DNA of 64,000 nucleotides from NCBI RefSeq assembly GCF_037975245.1, contig NC_092576.1, forward strand, positions 5,690,001 through 5,754,000. The letters run 5' to 3'. Positions 1-13,600 of this stretch are shown in pieces. Positions within the stretch are counted from its first letter, which is position 1. The number at the start of each line of letters is the position of its first letter. Source of the stretch: Apostichopus japonicus. Lineage: Eukaryota; Echinodermata; Holothuroidea; Aspidochirotida; Stichopodidae. The position numbers and the translations under genes were made by a program. The notes beneath the pieces were generated by a model, which did no database searches, was not told the origin of the DNA, and saw only the letters and a list, made by a program, of their open reading frames with translations.

Positions 1-549
1 TAGAGTTTGTTTGATCTTGATGGATACAGCAATGCAAAGTCTTGCTCAATCTAAAATGAAAATGAAATAGTTTTTTTAAGTCACCAGTGGAACATGACTT
101 TTTTGGGAACAGCTGCATGCTATACATGGAAAGACTCACACATTAAAAAGCTTAGAAAATAGTTACTGTGGAACCCAATTATTTGTGGATTAAATGATAA
201 CTAATGATAATTATTTCAGACCTTTAACAGCCAAACAACATACATAAAGTAACCCAGGGTAACGATGGTTTCATGAGAACAAACTATCAGTGAACACTGT
301 TTGGCATTCTGCTTTACTATTCCCCCTCAATGTGTAAGAACATAGATTACCTGCAGATTTTACATACACAACTTTCATTTAAGCCTTACAAAAACAAATC
401 AAATTTGTCTATAACCAGCTGTCTTTAAAGATAAAAAAATATATGAAAATGCCTAACTTGGCTGGAATGAGTGTCAGGTGCAATCATATTAATCATTAAA
501 AAAAAAAGCAAAGTATTTAATAGAATTTTACCATTCCTGGGTCCAACAA

Positions 550-1262
550 TCACGGAAACTCAGCAATGGTGGTGTTAACACTCCCCAGACTTTCTTTTAT
601 TCTCTTTTGGCAGTAGAAAGCTGTTTTCCCCATGAAAACAGTAACTTGGTCTTCAGGTTCCTTGTTGTATTTAAGCCATTGATTCATCATAACAAGTTCT
701 TCTTCATTTTCAGGTGCTACTGGTGCTGAGAAATGAATTGTAAAGTAACTTCTATGTAATTGTTTTTGCTTTGTGCGGGCTTATTGCACTTACTCTTGTA
801 TGCTGACTGCAAAATGAACTGGACAGGCTTGTTAACGCTGTTAATAGTTATATACAACTTTAGGTGTTCATCTGGATGATGTTACTCAATATGTAATATG
901 TACCTACAGTACCACTATCCTGCAAAAGATGATAGAAATCTATCCTACTAAAACTGAGAAAGGATAATTTAAGTCATGCCTCATTGTTACTATTCTTGTT
1001 ATAGCTACCCCAAGAAACAGGCAGACTTCACTCACCACAAGGCATCTGTTGTAATCAATCCATTATAATTGTTATAGAGATATAGTCTTTACAAGCTTTT
1101 GTAGCCACATAATGTATTAAATGTTAGCACACATTTACCTTGACTGCAAACAACTTTCACCCTGCTTTTATTGGCAATGCCATGTACATGCTTGAGGTGG
1201 AAAAAAAGTTTCTTGTTGCCTCCTTCTATAGTCCTAAGGCATTTGACACAGGTGCATGACAT
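550..1262 (-). CDS. small two-exon zinc-finger protein or gene fragment
   Basis: Exons read on the minus strand are 1262-1139 and 725-550, joined in phase 1 across a 413-bp intron with a gtaaat donor and a ttcatttctcag acceptor. Together they give 99 codons plus TGA. The ATG at 1262 leads directly into a C2H2-like finger: C-V-K-C, 13 residues, then H-L-K-H-V-H. The second exon encodes an acidic stretch followed by a basic, aromatic stretch ending in AEFP-stop. This arrangement recalls the uncharacterised C2H2 plus SAMD3-like proteins that are common and often transposon-associated in animal genomes, but such proteins are much longer. The copy may therefore be a decayed gene that lost its middle, or a genuine short gene. 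The finger and the matching intron phase are seen; the family link is inference. Confidence 0.45.
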
Positions 1263-4262
1263 CTTTAGAGCTTACCTCTTCTCGCCAACCCTTTAAAAGT
1301 GTCAGTCTCAGTCCGACTTTAGGAATCAATTCTTTATACTTAATTCATCCAACAAGGCGAATGCAGTCACATCAATTCCATTTTCTGTTGAGAAAAAAAA
1401 GAAGAAAAACAATGAACCACAACTTAGCATTGGCAGCAGAGTTTGAAAGCTTCGGGAGTCATAATCATTTAACTGTAATAGGACTGGATTTTGATGGATG
1501 CTGCCCTATTGGAAGCTTTTGCTTTCAAATTTTAACTTTGAAGTCAGTTTTGAAGGAAGTTCCATATACTATTAGCACATGTTAATTTGTTTGTGGTATT
1601 GGGCAATTTATTTTTCTGGTCTAACCTGCAAAGCATCCTCAGTGATAACACTTGTCACAGTTTGCAGCTTTAATTTATTTGCAGAAACATCCCTTAAAAT
1701 TAATTTATATTGTATATATTCATTATTACGACTGACTGAACAGTGCCCTAACCCCCCCCCCCCCTTTCATGACAGTGGTTGCAACATTAATAAATACAAC
1801 CATGCACAATTGTGACAACAATTAAATTCATTGCCATCAAGGTATATCTGATGCATGGCTTGACATAACCCACAGCTGAAAGAAGCTGCGCCATCATGCC
1901 CTTTATATTTTGCCATTAGTGCCCCATCTTACAGTGTTGTACATTGTAAACTTGTATTACACTTAGTTGCACTATAAAGTGCGGTGCCCAAGTCTGTTGG
2001 CTCCGCCCAGCACTAAACATTTTCACCCAGCACTATATCAAAAATCGCCAATTACGCTGTTCACTATATCCATCTGGTGCAAGGAAAACTTCAAATATCT
2101 AACCTATATTACTCAATTACTGATAGAAATTTTGAAATTCTACACTTAAAATGTTGTGTATAGTATTAAATCAATCTTACGTTCTAAATTATTGTGGTAG
2201 TTTGCATCGTTAAAGCATCAGTTCATATATAGTTAACCTACATAGGCTTAGCTTATTATCGTTGGCGAGCTTTGCATGTGACCTACTGTACGTACCGTTA
2301 GTTACTGGATCTGAATACTGCATTTGTCATTATATGCAAGCAATTTGCCTCATTGAAGCTAGCGGCCACTAAGTTCAAGCGCAGACAGTACTCTGATGCA
2401 TATATAGCTCAATATCAATGATGAAATGATGAATGCTGTTACAGTGTTAGTGGCTGCTCTTAGTCTTAATGGCTGCTAGCTTCAAGCAAGTAAGCAGTTA
2501 ACTGGTGCACATATAGTGATCACTAAACTAACTTGGCCCTATTCCTATGCCCATAGCCTAGGCCTACAGGATTTGTTCTCAATCTTACCATTTTTATTTA
2601 AGTTACAATGTATTGGCTAGGGTAATACAGGCTTAAACTACGTTAAGTGGTTATGTTTGAAGTAAATATTCAAAGACATCGTCAGTTTTAAGGGCTCCAA
2701 AAGTAGCATAATCTGGTATCTGATACTGAGCAAATTTAATTTGACTTCCATCCCCCTACTCTCACGTTGAGTTTGACTCGAGTTGACATTTCCCCTCGTT
2801 TTGACCCTTCCCCAATCTGTCACTAGAAATTGAATAACAACCAGTTCGCTAATTCTAAATTTAAAAATTCCTGGGCACAACCCTAGGTTACTAGACCAAC
2901 GTCAGACGGTAGGGTTTGCTTGGTAGCTTAATTTGTACAAATTCGATTGAGCAAATTTGGCATAGCCTAACGTTAAACCTGTGCTAGTTGGCCAGTAGCA
3001 TAGGCTAAGTACGTAGGCTAGAAAAGTACTACGTACACTACACCTACTATCTATACGTACCCTTGGAACTTGTACATTAATGAATTTCATGCACGGTTAT
3101 CTGGTGTCAAGTTAGGTCCCAATGTCTTTCGTCAATATTAACATCAATACAATTCCAATTCGATCGTTGCAGCTACTAGTAGTAGTATAACAATATAGCC
3201 AAAAGCTAGGCCTAATCTGGACCTAGGCTACACTAGTTAAGTTACGTTTGACCTATCGAGTAACGTTACTCATTATGTTTTTCGACCTTACCTGACGCTA
3301 TCTCTTTGTATACCAATATTTACATCATTTTCATATCAACATAATATAGGTTTGTAATTTTGTTAGCCTGCTCTTCAATAGTACATTCTTACCTTGAAAC
3401 TTGTCTATCAGCTCTTCAACCCCCTATTTTTGTAGGATTTCTTCGATAGGCCTGCCAATCTTCTATATTTTCATCTACACTCGTCATCTACACTGTATGT
3501 ATGAGCTATGCGATGATACGTAACGTACGGTGTTTGTCCATGCAAACACACACAAATGTATAGGCAAAACGTTCATTTTTTCGTCGCAGATGTGCGCGTC
3601 GCCCCAGTCAGTACCAGTGACTTTCGATTTGGCGGGACGCTTACCAAATGTTGGGTATATTTCATTCACTTTGCACAGCGGTTTACTAAATTCTGTTTTA
3701 CTATAAGTTGGTCAACACATAGAGCAGGGATTTTGCCCAATATTGTTAAAGAACTCCCCAACCGAGCATTTGCCCAGAAAATATTACCCATCTTTTTTAG
3801 AGTGCAGAGAGGAAGGTATAGGGGATATAACCTTATGCTACATTACACAAACCATATTCATATATTACGACTTCATTTATCGTTCTCCACGAATGCAAAT
3901 TGTCACAACTACCCCATATGACATTTCTCTAGAGTAGATCTTGATAAGAAAAACTGCTAACTTAGAGATCTCAGCAGAAGGTCACCTAACCAACATACCC
4001 GTTGCTACGAAGTCAAACCAAATACACTAATCCCCGTAAGGCAGATTAATGATCAATGTACTTACTTTTGCCGAAGCTTGACAAAACATTTAGCAAATAT
4101 ATTTACCCATCAGTGACATATCAGTTCGGTAAAATTTTTAATTAATTAAATTCGGATAACCGGTGGGAGACCATATCCCCAAAAGTAATAACGAAGCTTT
4201 TATGGAATTATCATTCGAAGAGGCTTATTTTGGAAACAGGTCGTAGTTACAGGGTAAAAGCG
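1263..4262. other. non-coding stretch left of the array
   Basis: I see no supportable gene on either strand. The short open frames here have no start context, splice partners or recognisable motif. The stretch contains a 14-base C run at about 1751-1764 and many 'aggccta' and 'aacgtta' words. Confidence 0.5.
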
Positions 4263-5215
4263 ACTCCTGTTTGAGGTAGTAGGGACTCCAACCTGGAATA
4301 GTAACACCTTCCATTTAGGGTAGTAGTATAGCGCCGCCTGAAGTTGTAGTAGCGTCGCCTGTTTAGAATGATAGTAGAGCCACCTTTCAAGGGTAGCAAC
4401 GTCACTTACGAGTAGTAGCACGACCTGCTTAAGGTTGCAGCAAGGAGGTTCCTTGTAGTACCTCCTTGGTTGTACCACATCCTGTTTAGGATAGTAGCAC
4501 ATCCTTTCTTATTTCGGCGTTCCATACGAATGATTTTGTTTTGTTGATTTTCTGTGACCTAAGCACCATGAACCTTACGTTGTTACATTCGTAATGCTGG
4601 TTGTAGTAAGTGAAGGCGATACTATCTAGACCTATTACACAATGAGACGAAGCCTAGTGTACAATAGAATGGGATTACTTAATGTATGAAATGACTTTAC
4701 TATTTGTTCGCATTTATTTTCGCAACCAAGTCTAGTTCAATTTATGACCTGGTTTGGTTCCAACTTGGAAATGTAGCACTTTCCGTTAAGGGTAGTAGCG
4801 CCACTAATTTACAGTAACATCGCCGCCTGACGGGGTAGTAGCGTCACCTGTTCAGAATAGTAGTAGAGCCACCTTATTACAGCATCGTCACTCATGAGTA
4901 GTAGCACGACCTGTTTAAGGTTGTATCAAGGAGGTTCCTTGTAACATATCCTTTGTTGAAGCACATCCTGTTCATCATCCTGTGTTTTGGTATTATCACA
5001 TTTCGGCGTTCCATACGAATAATCTCTGTAACACAACTCGTATCGTTGTTTTGATTTTCTGTGCCATTTGACCTTGCACCATGAACCTTTCGTTGAGTCA
5101 TATAGCTGGATTTCAGGTAGTATGCTGACGCTTCGTTGTGGTTTGTGAAGGCGATTCTATCTCCACCTACCGTACTACACAAGAGAAGTAGCCTAGTGTA
5201 CACCAGAATGTTAGA
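4263..5215. repeat. two ~485-bp tandem copies built from GTAGTAGC-type subrepeats
   Basis: Marker words recur about 472-489 bp apart: 'ccaac(c/t)tgga' at 4288 and 4760, 'cgacctg(c/t)tta' at 4421 and 4907, and 'cggcgttccatacgaat' at about 4515 and 5004. Inside each copy a degenerate ~20-28 bp unit of the form 'tagtagcg(c/t)c(g/a)cctg' repeats several times. The right part of the second copy has a diverged counterpart at about 24090-24280 and 45350-45530, upstream of genes B and C. It is therefore part of the ancestral 5' flank of the array unit. The overlapping minus-strand frames are repeats of the unit, not genes. Confidence 0.65.
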
Positions 5216-7626
5216 TTTTAAGGTATGGAATTGACGTTACTATTAAGTGGCATTTGTTTTACAACCATATGTTTAACACGCCGTTTTTATTTCTTTGTTT
5301 TTTGGTAATAATTTGTAGGTCAGTGTCACAAGACAGTTGGCTGGCTGTAAGTTTCGCTTTTACATGTGCGTATTCTGTAGCAGGTTTGTTTCAAAGTCAA
5401 AGTAAGCTTGTGTACACGACTATAGATTAACTGAGTTAAGGTTCCTTATTCATGATAAGAGGTCCGTTGTGTATTACGGTACGTGGTAATTTGGCAGTCC
5501 GTGTGCAGTTTTGATATGGTATTTTAATTTCATTAATATGACTCAGAATGTGGCCAGATGTACAGTAGCTATATGCCTGTATAATCATGAATTTCATATG
5601 CAATTCCTCAATATATTGCTTCTAGTTACTACTTCCTGAACTTTGCTTTGTTAAATGAAGAGGCTAGTGCAATGTTTGGTTTGATACCAAAGACTATTCG
5701 CATTCAAATAAATAGCCAATGCTGAAATTTTGATTTTCAACAGTGTTCTTTTTTACAGTAGATTTTGCAAATCGGATCAAACTGAAAAACAGCCAAACTG
5801 TTTACTGCAGTAACGAGGCAGTGCTAAAATACCAAGTGGAATTTCCCGAATGTATGTGTAGCACTAGGTGATGTACATGGGCCTATCTCATTGTGGAAGG
5901 TTCCCTCTAGAATATAAAAGACGAACGTTAAATATACATGTAAACCAGAGTAGCATTAAGTTCTGCAGCATACAATCAGCATACAATCGTTTCACAAGGC
6001 TCTTTCAGAAAGTTTTAATTAATATATGAACTTGCCTATTCCCAAAGTATGTACAGAATCAACTCAATGTACTCCAACTACTACACTGTAAATAACTATT
6101 GTAAAGCGGTCTTAATGGATTCGCCTATACCGTGAATCCACAACATTGAGTGAACTTTATATCACTTAGCTAAATGTTATTGTGAAACCTTTGAATGGTT
6201 AGTCCATTTGTGAAGGAACCAAAGTAAAATAAACATAGGAAGTTTGGTGAATTGCAAGTTTCATTGTAAATGGTGTCCCTTGCAATATAATGATATCGCG
6301 GGTTTAGGTTAAAGAGACACGGTGCTATATTTAGTTAAGTAAGTTGGGCATCAATGAATATCCTTAGACTTAGTATGGACAAAAAGCTTGTTTCATTACT
6401 CTGTCATTCTGTGTCAAATCACTGATTGCTGTTGCTCGACCCTCACCAAATATTTTTGGAGTTTATTCGCCTAGTATTTAATTATATAGTGGTAAATCAC
6501 TCAAATTAATCAAAACTCAATCAAAGTTTGATATTTTCACTGTAATGTTTTGCCATTACACAGGCTTTTTGAGTACTGCTATTGTAATTCAAGGTCATAT
6601 CATGTTTCAACGTCATTGTCAATAAATCTTGATTGCATTGTGCAAACAGTAGATCTCTTCTACAATACATTTTTGTTCAACCTGACCCACTTTGATTATA
6701 CAGTTGTCAAAGACGGCAGACTTTGCACTTCGTATCAACTTAACAATCTCATAAATTAATCATGGGAAAAGCTAGAACCACCGAAATGTTGTTTATAGTA
6801 AGAACTTCATACTTATATACAAGTAAAGTACCGGTTAGTACATTTTACAGCTCTCACATGGCTATCTTGGACCTTTGTGATTATTCGGTAATTACAAACC
6901 TTCAACGTACCGAATCGCAGCATGATAAACCATCTTCGGAGTTACAAACCTGAAAGTATAACACAGGAAATCACAGTGAGCGTGTGTTTGTATTTACTGG
7001 GTTAGACACAATAACAATTACAAACACTGCAGTGTGCAGAAGTAATAATTTAGAAGAGCTTAACCACCCACAATGGCATATGTTTAAGAAAAGAATTCAA
7101 AAATCGGATTTATTGGCATTTTTAAGTTGACCTAACTCCACATTATAATGTTAAAACAAATGTTTCAGGAATGGAAGAGGGTAGTGGTATATTCAATTGA
7201 TCATAATAATCATAAATTGATAATGAATCAGAAAATTTTGCAGCAATGCAACTGGAATTGTCCCTAACTTCATAGTGCTCCTATCATACAAGGAGGGTGT
7301 TAATTTGGAGAAGATGCAACAACAAAAATCTCCAGCAATCTGGTCATTTGACATGAAATGACCCTTCTGTTCAATATGTTATATAGCTATACCTATGCAC
7401 CAAAGAAAAGTATAGATAACAAACGACAACAGTGATATGGTAGATATAAACTTTCAAATTCCGCCGTAGGTCATAGATTGGAAATCATCATATATATAGA
7501 TTCAACAGTAATTCTTTGCCACAGGTCTATGAAGGCCATTCTGAATACCAGACCTGACTTCCATATGTGATGTCCCACAATCAATTTAAGGAGTTCATTT
7601 AAATGTCAGTTTTCTTTATTTTTCAG
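5216..7626. other. 5' flank of gene A
   Basis: No coding exon is visible. The part around 5818-5960 matches the flanks of genes B and C ('gaggcagtgct..ataccaagt.gaattt', 'catgtaaaccagagtagcat'). In B and C the two halves of this match are separated by about 3.3 kb that holds a P-element-like remnant, so gene A shows the unoccupied arrangement. The pyrimidine-rich tract and 'ttttcag' directly before the ATG at 7627 suggest a splice acceptor, so a 5' untranslated exon probably lies in this stretch. I could not place it. Confidence 0.4.
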
Positions 7627-7681
7627 ATGTTTTACACACACCTTTACGTGATCCCTGTTATGTTTTGGTGCATACTGAATG
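7627..7681 (+). CDS. gene A exon 1, signal peptide
   Basis: The exon gives 18 codons plus one base (phase 1). The ATG is directly preceded by a polypyrimidine tract and cag. The residues after Met are dominated by hydrophobic and aromatic side chains (VIPVMFWCIL), and the next exon continues with G-T-V-V. This fits a cleavable signal peptide of about 19-20 residues. The donor is g|gtaagatcc, conserved in all three copies. Confidence 0.7.
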
Positions 7682-10600
7682 GTAAGATCCAATACCGGCT
7701 TTATCTTGGAGAGGGGAGAAGAGGAGGGGACTGTGGTGGGTTATTGATGTAAGAGCAAGGGAATGGCTACACGTTCATATGAAGCTACAAAACGTGAATG
7801 AAAGACCTGCACTGAGGTACTAGGACTTCATATGTCTGAAGTAATACTTACTCAATCGCATCACTTACACACGCGCAATACCGGGTTGTAATGCAGGGGA
7901 CGAAGGGACAGCTTCGCGGGGGGGGGGGGGGGAGTGCTGACATTCGAAAATGTGGTGAAAGTTTCTGGCACACTGATGTAATGCTATTCTGGTTGGGGCA
8001 GGAGGTCAATTGAATGGGGGGTTTTAAATTGTAGTTGAAAGGCTCTGTATTCCTTAGGCTCACCCATTGATACATTTTGAACTGGAGAATGGAACACAGT
8101 TTGAGGGGGAAATGGATACCCTGCAAATTTCATGTGATTTGAAAACAGGTTCAGGGTTTACGTCTTTCCTCTTCAATTACAGGCACGGTTGTCGCATTGG
8201 ATAAGTGTCAGTCACCGCAATATCTGCAATTGGGAAAAAAAGGTATGATATCCTGCAACTTTTCTGGTGGTTTATATGGAACATTTTGGTACAACTCGTC
8301 CAATTTGACTAGCGAAGATCGACGATTTATTTCCCACAAAGAAGGTATTGTATCTGGACCCGGATATGAGTCCGGAGAATACGATGTTCACTCTGATGGA
8401 TCTCTTATAATCAACAAAGTTTCCACCCAACATAATACTTATTTCGGTGTATCGACATTGGCGACTACAGAAGAAGATCCAATCGTTGAATATGTCCGTG
8501 TAGTTGTCTACGGTAAGTCGATTTCTTTGATAACAACATGCATATCTGTCGAAACACTGGACCGAGTTCAGAGTTTGGAGCAAAGAGGTACAGTAGAGCA
8601 CAATGAAACTTGGAATCAACAGAAAAAAATAAATAAGAGGGTCAACATTTCGACTGCCGCTTGATAGAGCCCGACGAAACACGTCATAAGCATAACTCAG
8701 GTAAATCCCTCCCATAAATTTTAGACACGCGCCTGTTCGTTAGATCTCCGAACCCTTTTCTATATATTTCTCTAGCTCATGTAAATAATTCAACCTCAAG
8801 TCATCCTCCAATAAGAAAACAATCGAGCCAATGACCAATTTTACGCCTATTATTTGTAGATTTCTTCTCAGAAATCGTTCGCGTTTATTACGAAGAAAAG
8901 CTTCATAAAGGATTCCTCGATGATCATCACATTCTCCTATCATATTTCATTATCATGTTTCAGACATTGTCTCCCTTTAGCGTGAAGTTTTACAAGCTGA
9001 CAATAAAAGAAGTCAATCGGTGGTTTGGTCATTCATCAATCCATCCATTTATTAATTAATTTACTCACTCACTCATATCTATACTTAACAGATGTTGCTT
9101 ATGTTCATAATACAAACGATGAAAAAAAGAGAAAAGTGAAACTCTGTGCGCATACAAACCATACACAAGATAAAATAGTCTCATGTGATTAGTAGCCTAC
9201 TATAATAGAGTTGCAATGGTTCAACAGTGTAAAAAGTGAAGTTACCTGAAATTCCATTAGCACTGGAGCCAGCTGCATCGTGAGTATATATCTAACGGTC
9301 TAACCACACTGCAGCACATTAATACCCTATGATGAAGCTATGAACATGAATGAATAACATGCTGTGTCTACGTAACGACTAGATGTCATTTGGTAATTTC
9401 AGTTGGTAAAATATTATCTTCAGTTAAAAATCTAAATAAAATATCTTTGTAAAGGACAAGCTACAGGTTAAATTTCGTATTGAAATAGAAATGATTCGCA
9501 AAGTATGGTCCACACGATTAACAATAAATTAGCAGGTTAGCTGAGAGAGTGTGAACTGCATGCGTAGTAAAGAATTTTACCAGGGAATACCGACTTTCCT
9601 GCGACCTTTAGTTGTTAGCGAATCCAACTAAATTCATAAATAAAAGAAAAACATATAAATAAACCTAATATTTCCTGGCTGGACAATTTATTGTTTTCAT
9701 TCGTCTTTCTTTTCACAATTTTCAGACAAACCACCTGAACCGTACCCAACAATTGATGCTACTGGATGTGTCCAAAAATCATTATGCTTTTTAGAATTAA
9801 AGGCTGCTTCAAGTTTAAGTTGTAGTGTTTTACGAGTAGGTGCAGTATTAGATGATTTGTCGTGGAAGTTAAGAACTAGCAGTGGGGATGAAAAGGTCTC
9901 TTCTCAGTCGAAAACTGTAACAACCAGTGACAATGAATTAATATCTTACCATGCTGTTGTGGATATTTTGTTAAAACCCTCTCTCTTGTTAAGTTTATTC
10001 GTCTGTGCAGCGAGAAGCAATGTGTCTGAGGTAGGTAACAATGAATCTACGATACTGGTTGAAAGCGGGACATTGGAAGCATCTAGCGAACATCTGCTTG
10101 TAACTCCTAATGAAAGAGTGGTTATGAACTGCGGGGAAGATGTGTCATTCTTTGTATGGAAAAAAGTGGGTCAAACGGAAGAAATTATTGCATTCGGAAC
10201 TGAAATTATGAGTGAAGTTATGATGCCTGATGGATTCACATTGCAAAATAGCTCTCTGGTTATAAACACGGTTGAAAATCCTACCTTGGGCACGTACACT
10301 TGTGTTTATAGCACTGACGGTGTTACAACGAAATTTACATCAACTGATGTAACTTTTCGGGGTAAGAACTTCATTAAATGCAAAAACTTCCCAATAAATA
10401 TTTTTTGCAGATTAAATCATTTGTGGTGTGAGAGTTAGTAAACCTAAAGTGATCGAATGCTTTTGTTGTTTTGATTTGCAATTGAAAAAGGAAGCGTTGC
10501 TAATAAAGCGATATATCTTAAAAAGTATCAACTATATACTTTTACTTTGTATGCGGTGTATAGTTCTTGATACCTATTTGACATACCGTTGTATATCATT

Positions 10601-13600
10601 CACATGCATTGGGCTACCGTGAACCTATATAACATAGCTGTGTTGATATGTTATCTGGAGATGATGTCAACTTGTATCTGGAATTGTTGATGTTCATGTT
10701 TGACCATTTCTCTTGGCATTTCAGAGGAGGGACAACGAACTGGTTGGATTGGTGTTGTTGTGTTCTTTGTGTTATTGGTGTTATTGATTTTGATCGGAGT
10801 CGTCCTCTACCGATGGAAAGGTAATCTACTTATTAATCAGTAAATATAAATATTACTCTAAAGTATATAATAGACTTCTGTTTAATTTTTTGCAATCAAA
10901 CTGTTGTCGAAGCTTCCTTAGATAACTCTAGACGTTAAAATCAGTTTTCCCTATAAGGAATATCTGCTTACTTTATTTATACTGAAATACTTCCAAGCCA
11001 TTGAAATCTGTGACACCTGGATATCTGGTTCAGCCTTTACTTGCCCCACTAACAGCTATCCATGTTCCCATCATTGATATGACATTGTGTTAACTCTGAC
11101 TTGTAGCATGAGGGATGGGATCGGGGTATTCCATTGCAATAATAGGGCATAGCCGTACACTTTTGGATTAAACCTCACCCAGATGCTCCCTATGACTTCT
11201 CAACCATTCCTGGTATAGAATTCTTGAAATGCTTTCCTGTGATACCTGTCCTACCATGTGTGTGGAATCCTAGCTACAAACCTGGTTAGGACCTACTTTC
11301 TAGTGCATGTCGTGTTCAATTAACTGTTTTTGAAACGCAGTACTATATTTCATTTTCCACTACAAATTAGAGCAGTTTGTGACGTAGCCTTGGTGACAAT
11401 AAACCACAATCAGACTAAAACCACGTAAATGTAATGATTTAAGCCAAACGGATCCAGAATATGTTTAGAGTTCTTGGTGAAAGCAAACTGTTACTAGAAC
11501 TACAGATTTCAAATCAGTTTGATACTTTTCTGATCAAAATGTGAATACTCTAACCTATTTATGCTGATTAAACGTGTTCGTCAATCTCCACACTTCATAA
11601 CAATATATTTCAATATAGCAGTTATAGCAAAACACTAATGTAAATTACCAGGGCATTATTCTTGTTACAATCGGGTGATATCACTTCCGGAATTATAGTC
11701 TAGGGAGAAAACCTGGATAGGCTAAGAAACTTTAGTAAGATTGAAAACATTGAGTGAATATAACTTGGTAATAGTATGTATTTAGACTTTGGTACCTATC
11801 ATGGATTTGTTAAAGCTATTGACCAGCCAACATGTCATTATAACTTATTCTTTGAAACACACCGTTCAATGTCAGACTTAAGCCAACGATGTACGTTATT
11901 AAGATGATATAGATGGAATAAGATGAAGCAGATTAATCAGATTAAACATAATAAACAAATTTAAACAGATGGAATAGATTAATCAGATTAAACAAATTAA
12001 ATTGATAAAGTAGAATAAATAGATTAAATAAATGAAATGGATTAAATAGATGAAATAGATTATATAGATGAAATAGATGAAGATTAAACAGATTAAATAT
12101 ATTAAACAGATTAAATAGATGAAAGTGGTAACATAAATGATCATCCTGACATAAAATAGGCAATAACAGATTTTTTACTTAGTCACGCCCATTCAGCAAA
12201 AGTCACGCTTTGGCTGTATTCCTATTATCTACACTATGACACTAAGATGATCACTTTGTATATTTATGCATCATTACATTCACATATAGAGTGGTGCAGG
12301 TCATTTTTTAGATCAGTTTGAAGTTGCCAATGCAGTTCCCGTGAAAACGAGTGACTCACATCCCACAGATCTCAGGCCTCGAGTTATGTATATAACTATA
12401 TATTATCTAACCTAACGTATTCAGACTGTCTAGCATGCCGTTTGAAGCTTGTGTCTTTAATTATAATACTTTTATTTTCGCTGTTAGAACTACAGCTTAC
12501 AATACTCAGATAAGTAATACAGTTTATATCTTATCCGCAACAGAGAATAATTCTAAAGATCGACAGAGTACAACAGCAGCAACACAACAGCAACAACAGC
12601 AACAACAACAACAACAACTACTCAAACCTACGAAAAAGGTGACAGAAGGAGAATTAAAAGGTATCTAAGCTATCAATATTTAATTAATTATTTCATGGAT
12701 TATTTACAACTTTCAATTACTGTGTATTTAATTTTGATGTAACAAGCGATGCGTTCTCAGTTTGTATTATCAAGTTCCCTGTACTGCACCTGCGTATAAG
12801 TTTAAGTTAAAGTGACCAAGAATGAAATAGAATACGACTGTAAGACTATTACTCATAAATCGGCCTTGTTCTTTCATTTTAAAGCCTTGTGTAAAAAAGT
12901 TATAATTTCGAAAGACCAAACTCGAGATGTACACGATGGGATAGTGAAGAGGTTGAAAGAAGCATCTGAAAGACAGGTGAAAAACTTTTTACAAGAATTT
13001 CTAATATTACTTTACTTTCGATTCAGGATGTTCTTTTGTCAAACCATGACGGTGGTGGAAGGATCTGATAATATTATACATTGAGAATATAGGTGACCGA
13101 TCCGTATATAGTTATCTTTGTTATTTCATTAAGTTTGTTTAAACTTTCAAAATAAATCCTTAGCCACAATATCCACTAGGTTCATATATACATCTAACAA
13201 GTGCTTGGCCAATATGTTAACCGTTCAGTCATGTCTTAATTCATGATGTTTCGATATTTGAAATAGCGACGTCACGTATTTTTGACTTTCAGTGAGTTAA
13301 AACTCTTGTTTACTTCTCTTCATACTTGTTTCTGTTGAAGCAAATGATATTTGAAATGTTAGAACAAACTTGCCTGCATCTAGTGTCCACTTCATTTTAT
13401 AAATTTCCAAACTCTACAGAAGAAAACTGCAAAGTGGATTAACACTTTGTAATATAGATTCGATTTAACTGAATGATAATTAGGTCAAATAATGGACTTG
13501 GCATATTCACACACGTGATGTTGAATAACTATCATGAAATATGTAAATTTGTTGAGTATTTGTGAAGAATAATTTATAACTTTTAAATGCTTCAAGTTGC

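Noticed and set aside
1256-1585. 109-codon plus-strand frame
   Set aside because: No motif. It overlaps the start of the better-supported minus-strand zinc-finger exon.
8740-8943. Antisense frame in intron 2, with relatives at 29872-30081 and 51183-51392
   Set aside because: The resemblance reflects homologous intron DNA. The frames differ by indels and carry no motif or splice partners.
11942-12163. Minus-strand leucine/phenylalanine repeat protein (also 54545-54766)
   Set aside because: By-product of a 9-bp minisatellite with a three-codon period.
12482-12495. Alternative acceptor 'gttag' for exon 5
   Set aside because: In phase 1 it meets a TAA stop within nine codons in gene A. The 'actacag' acceptor keeps all three genes open.
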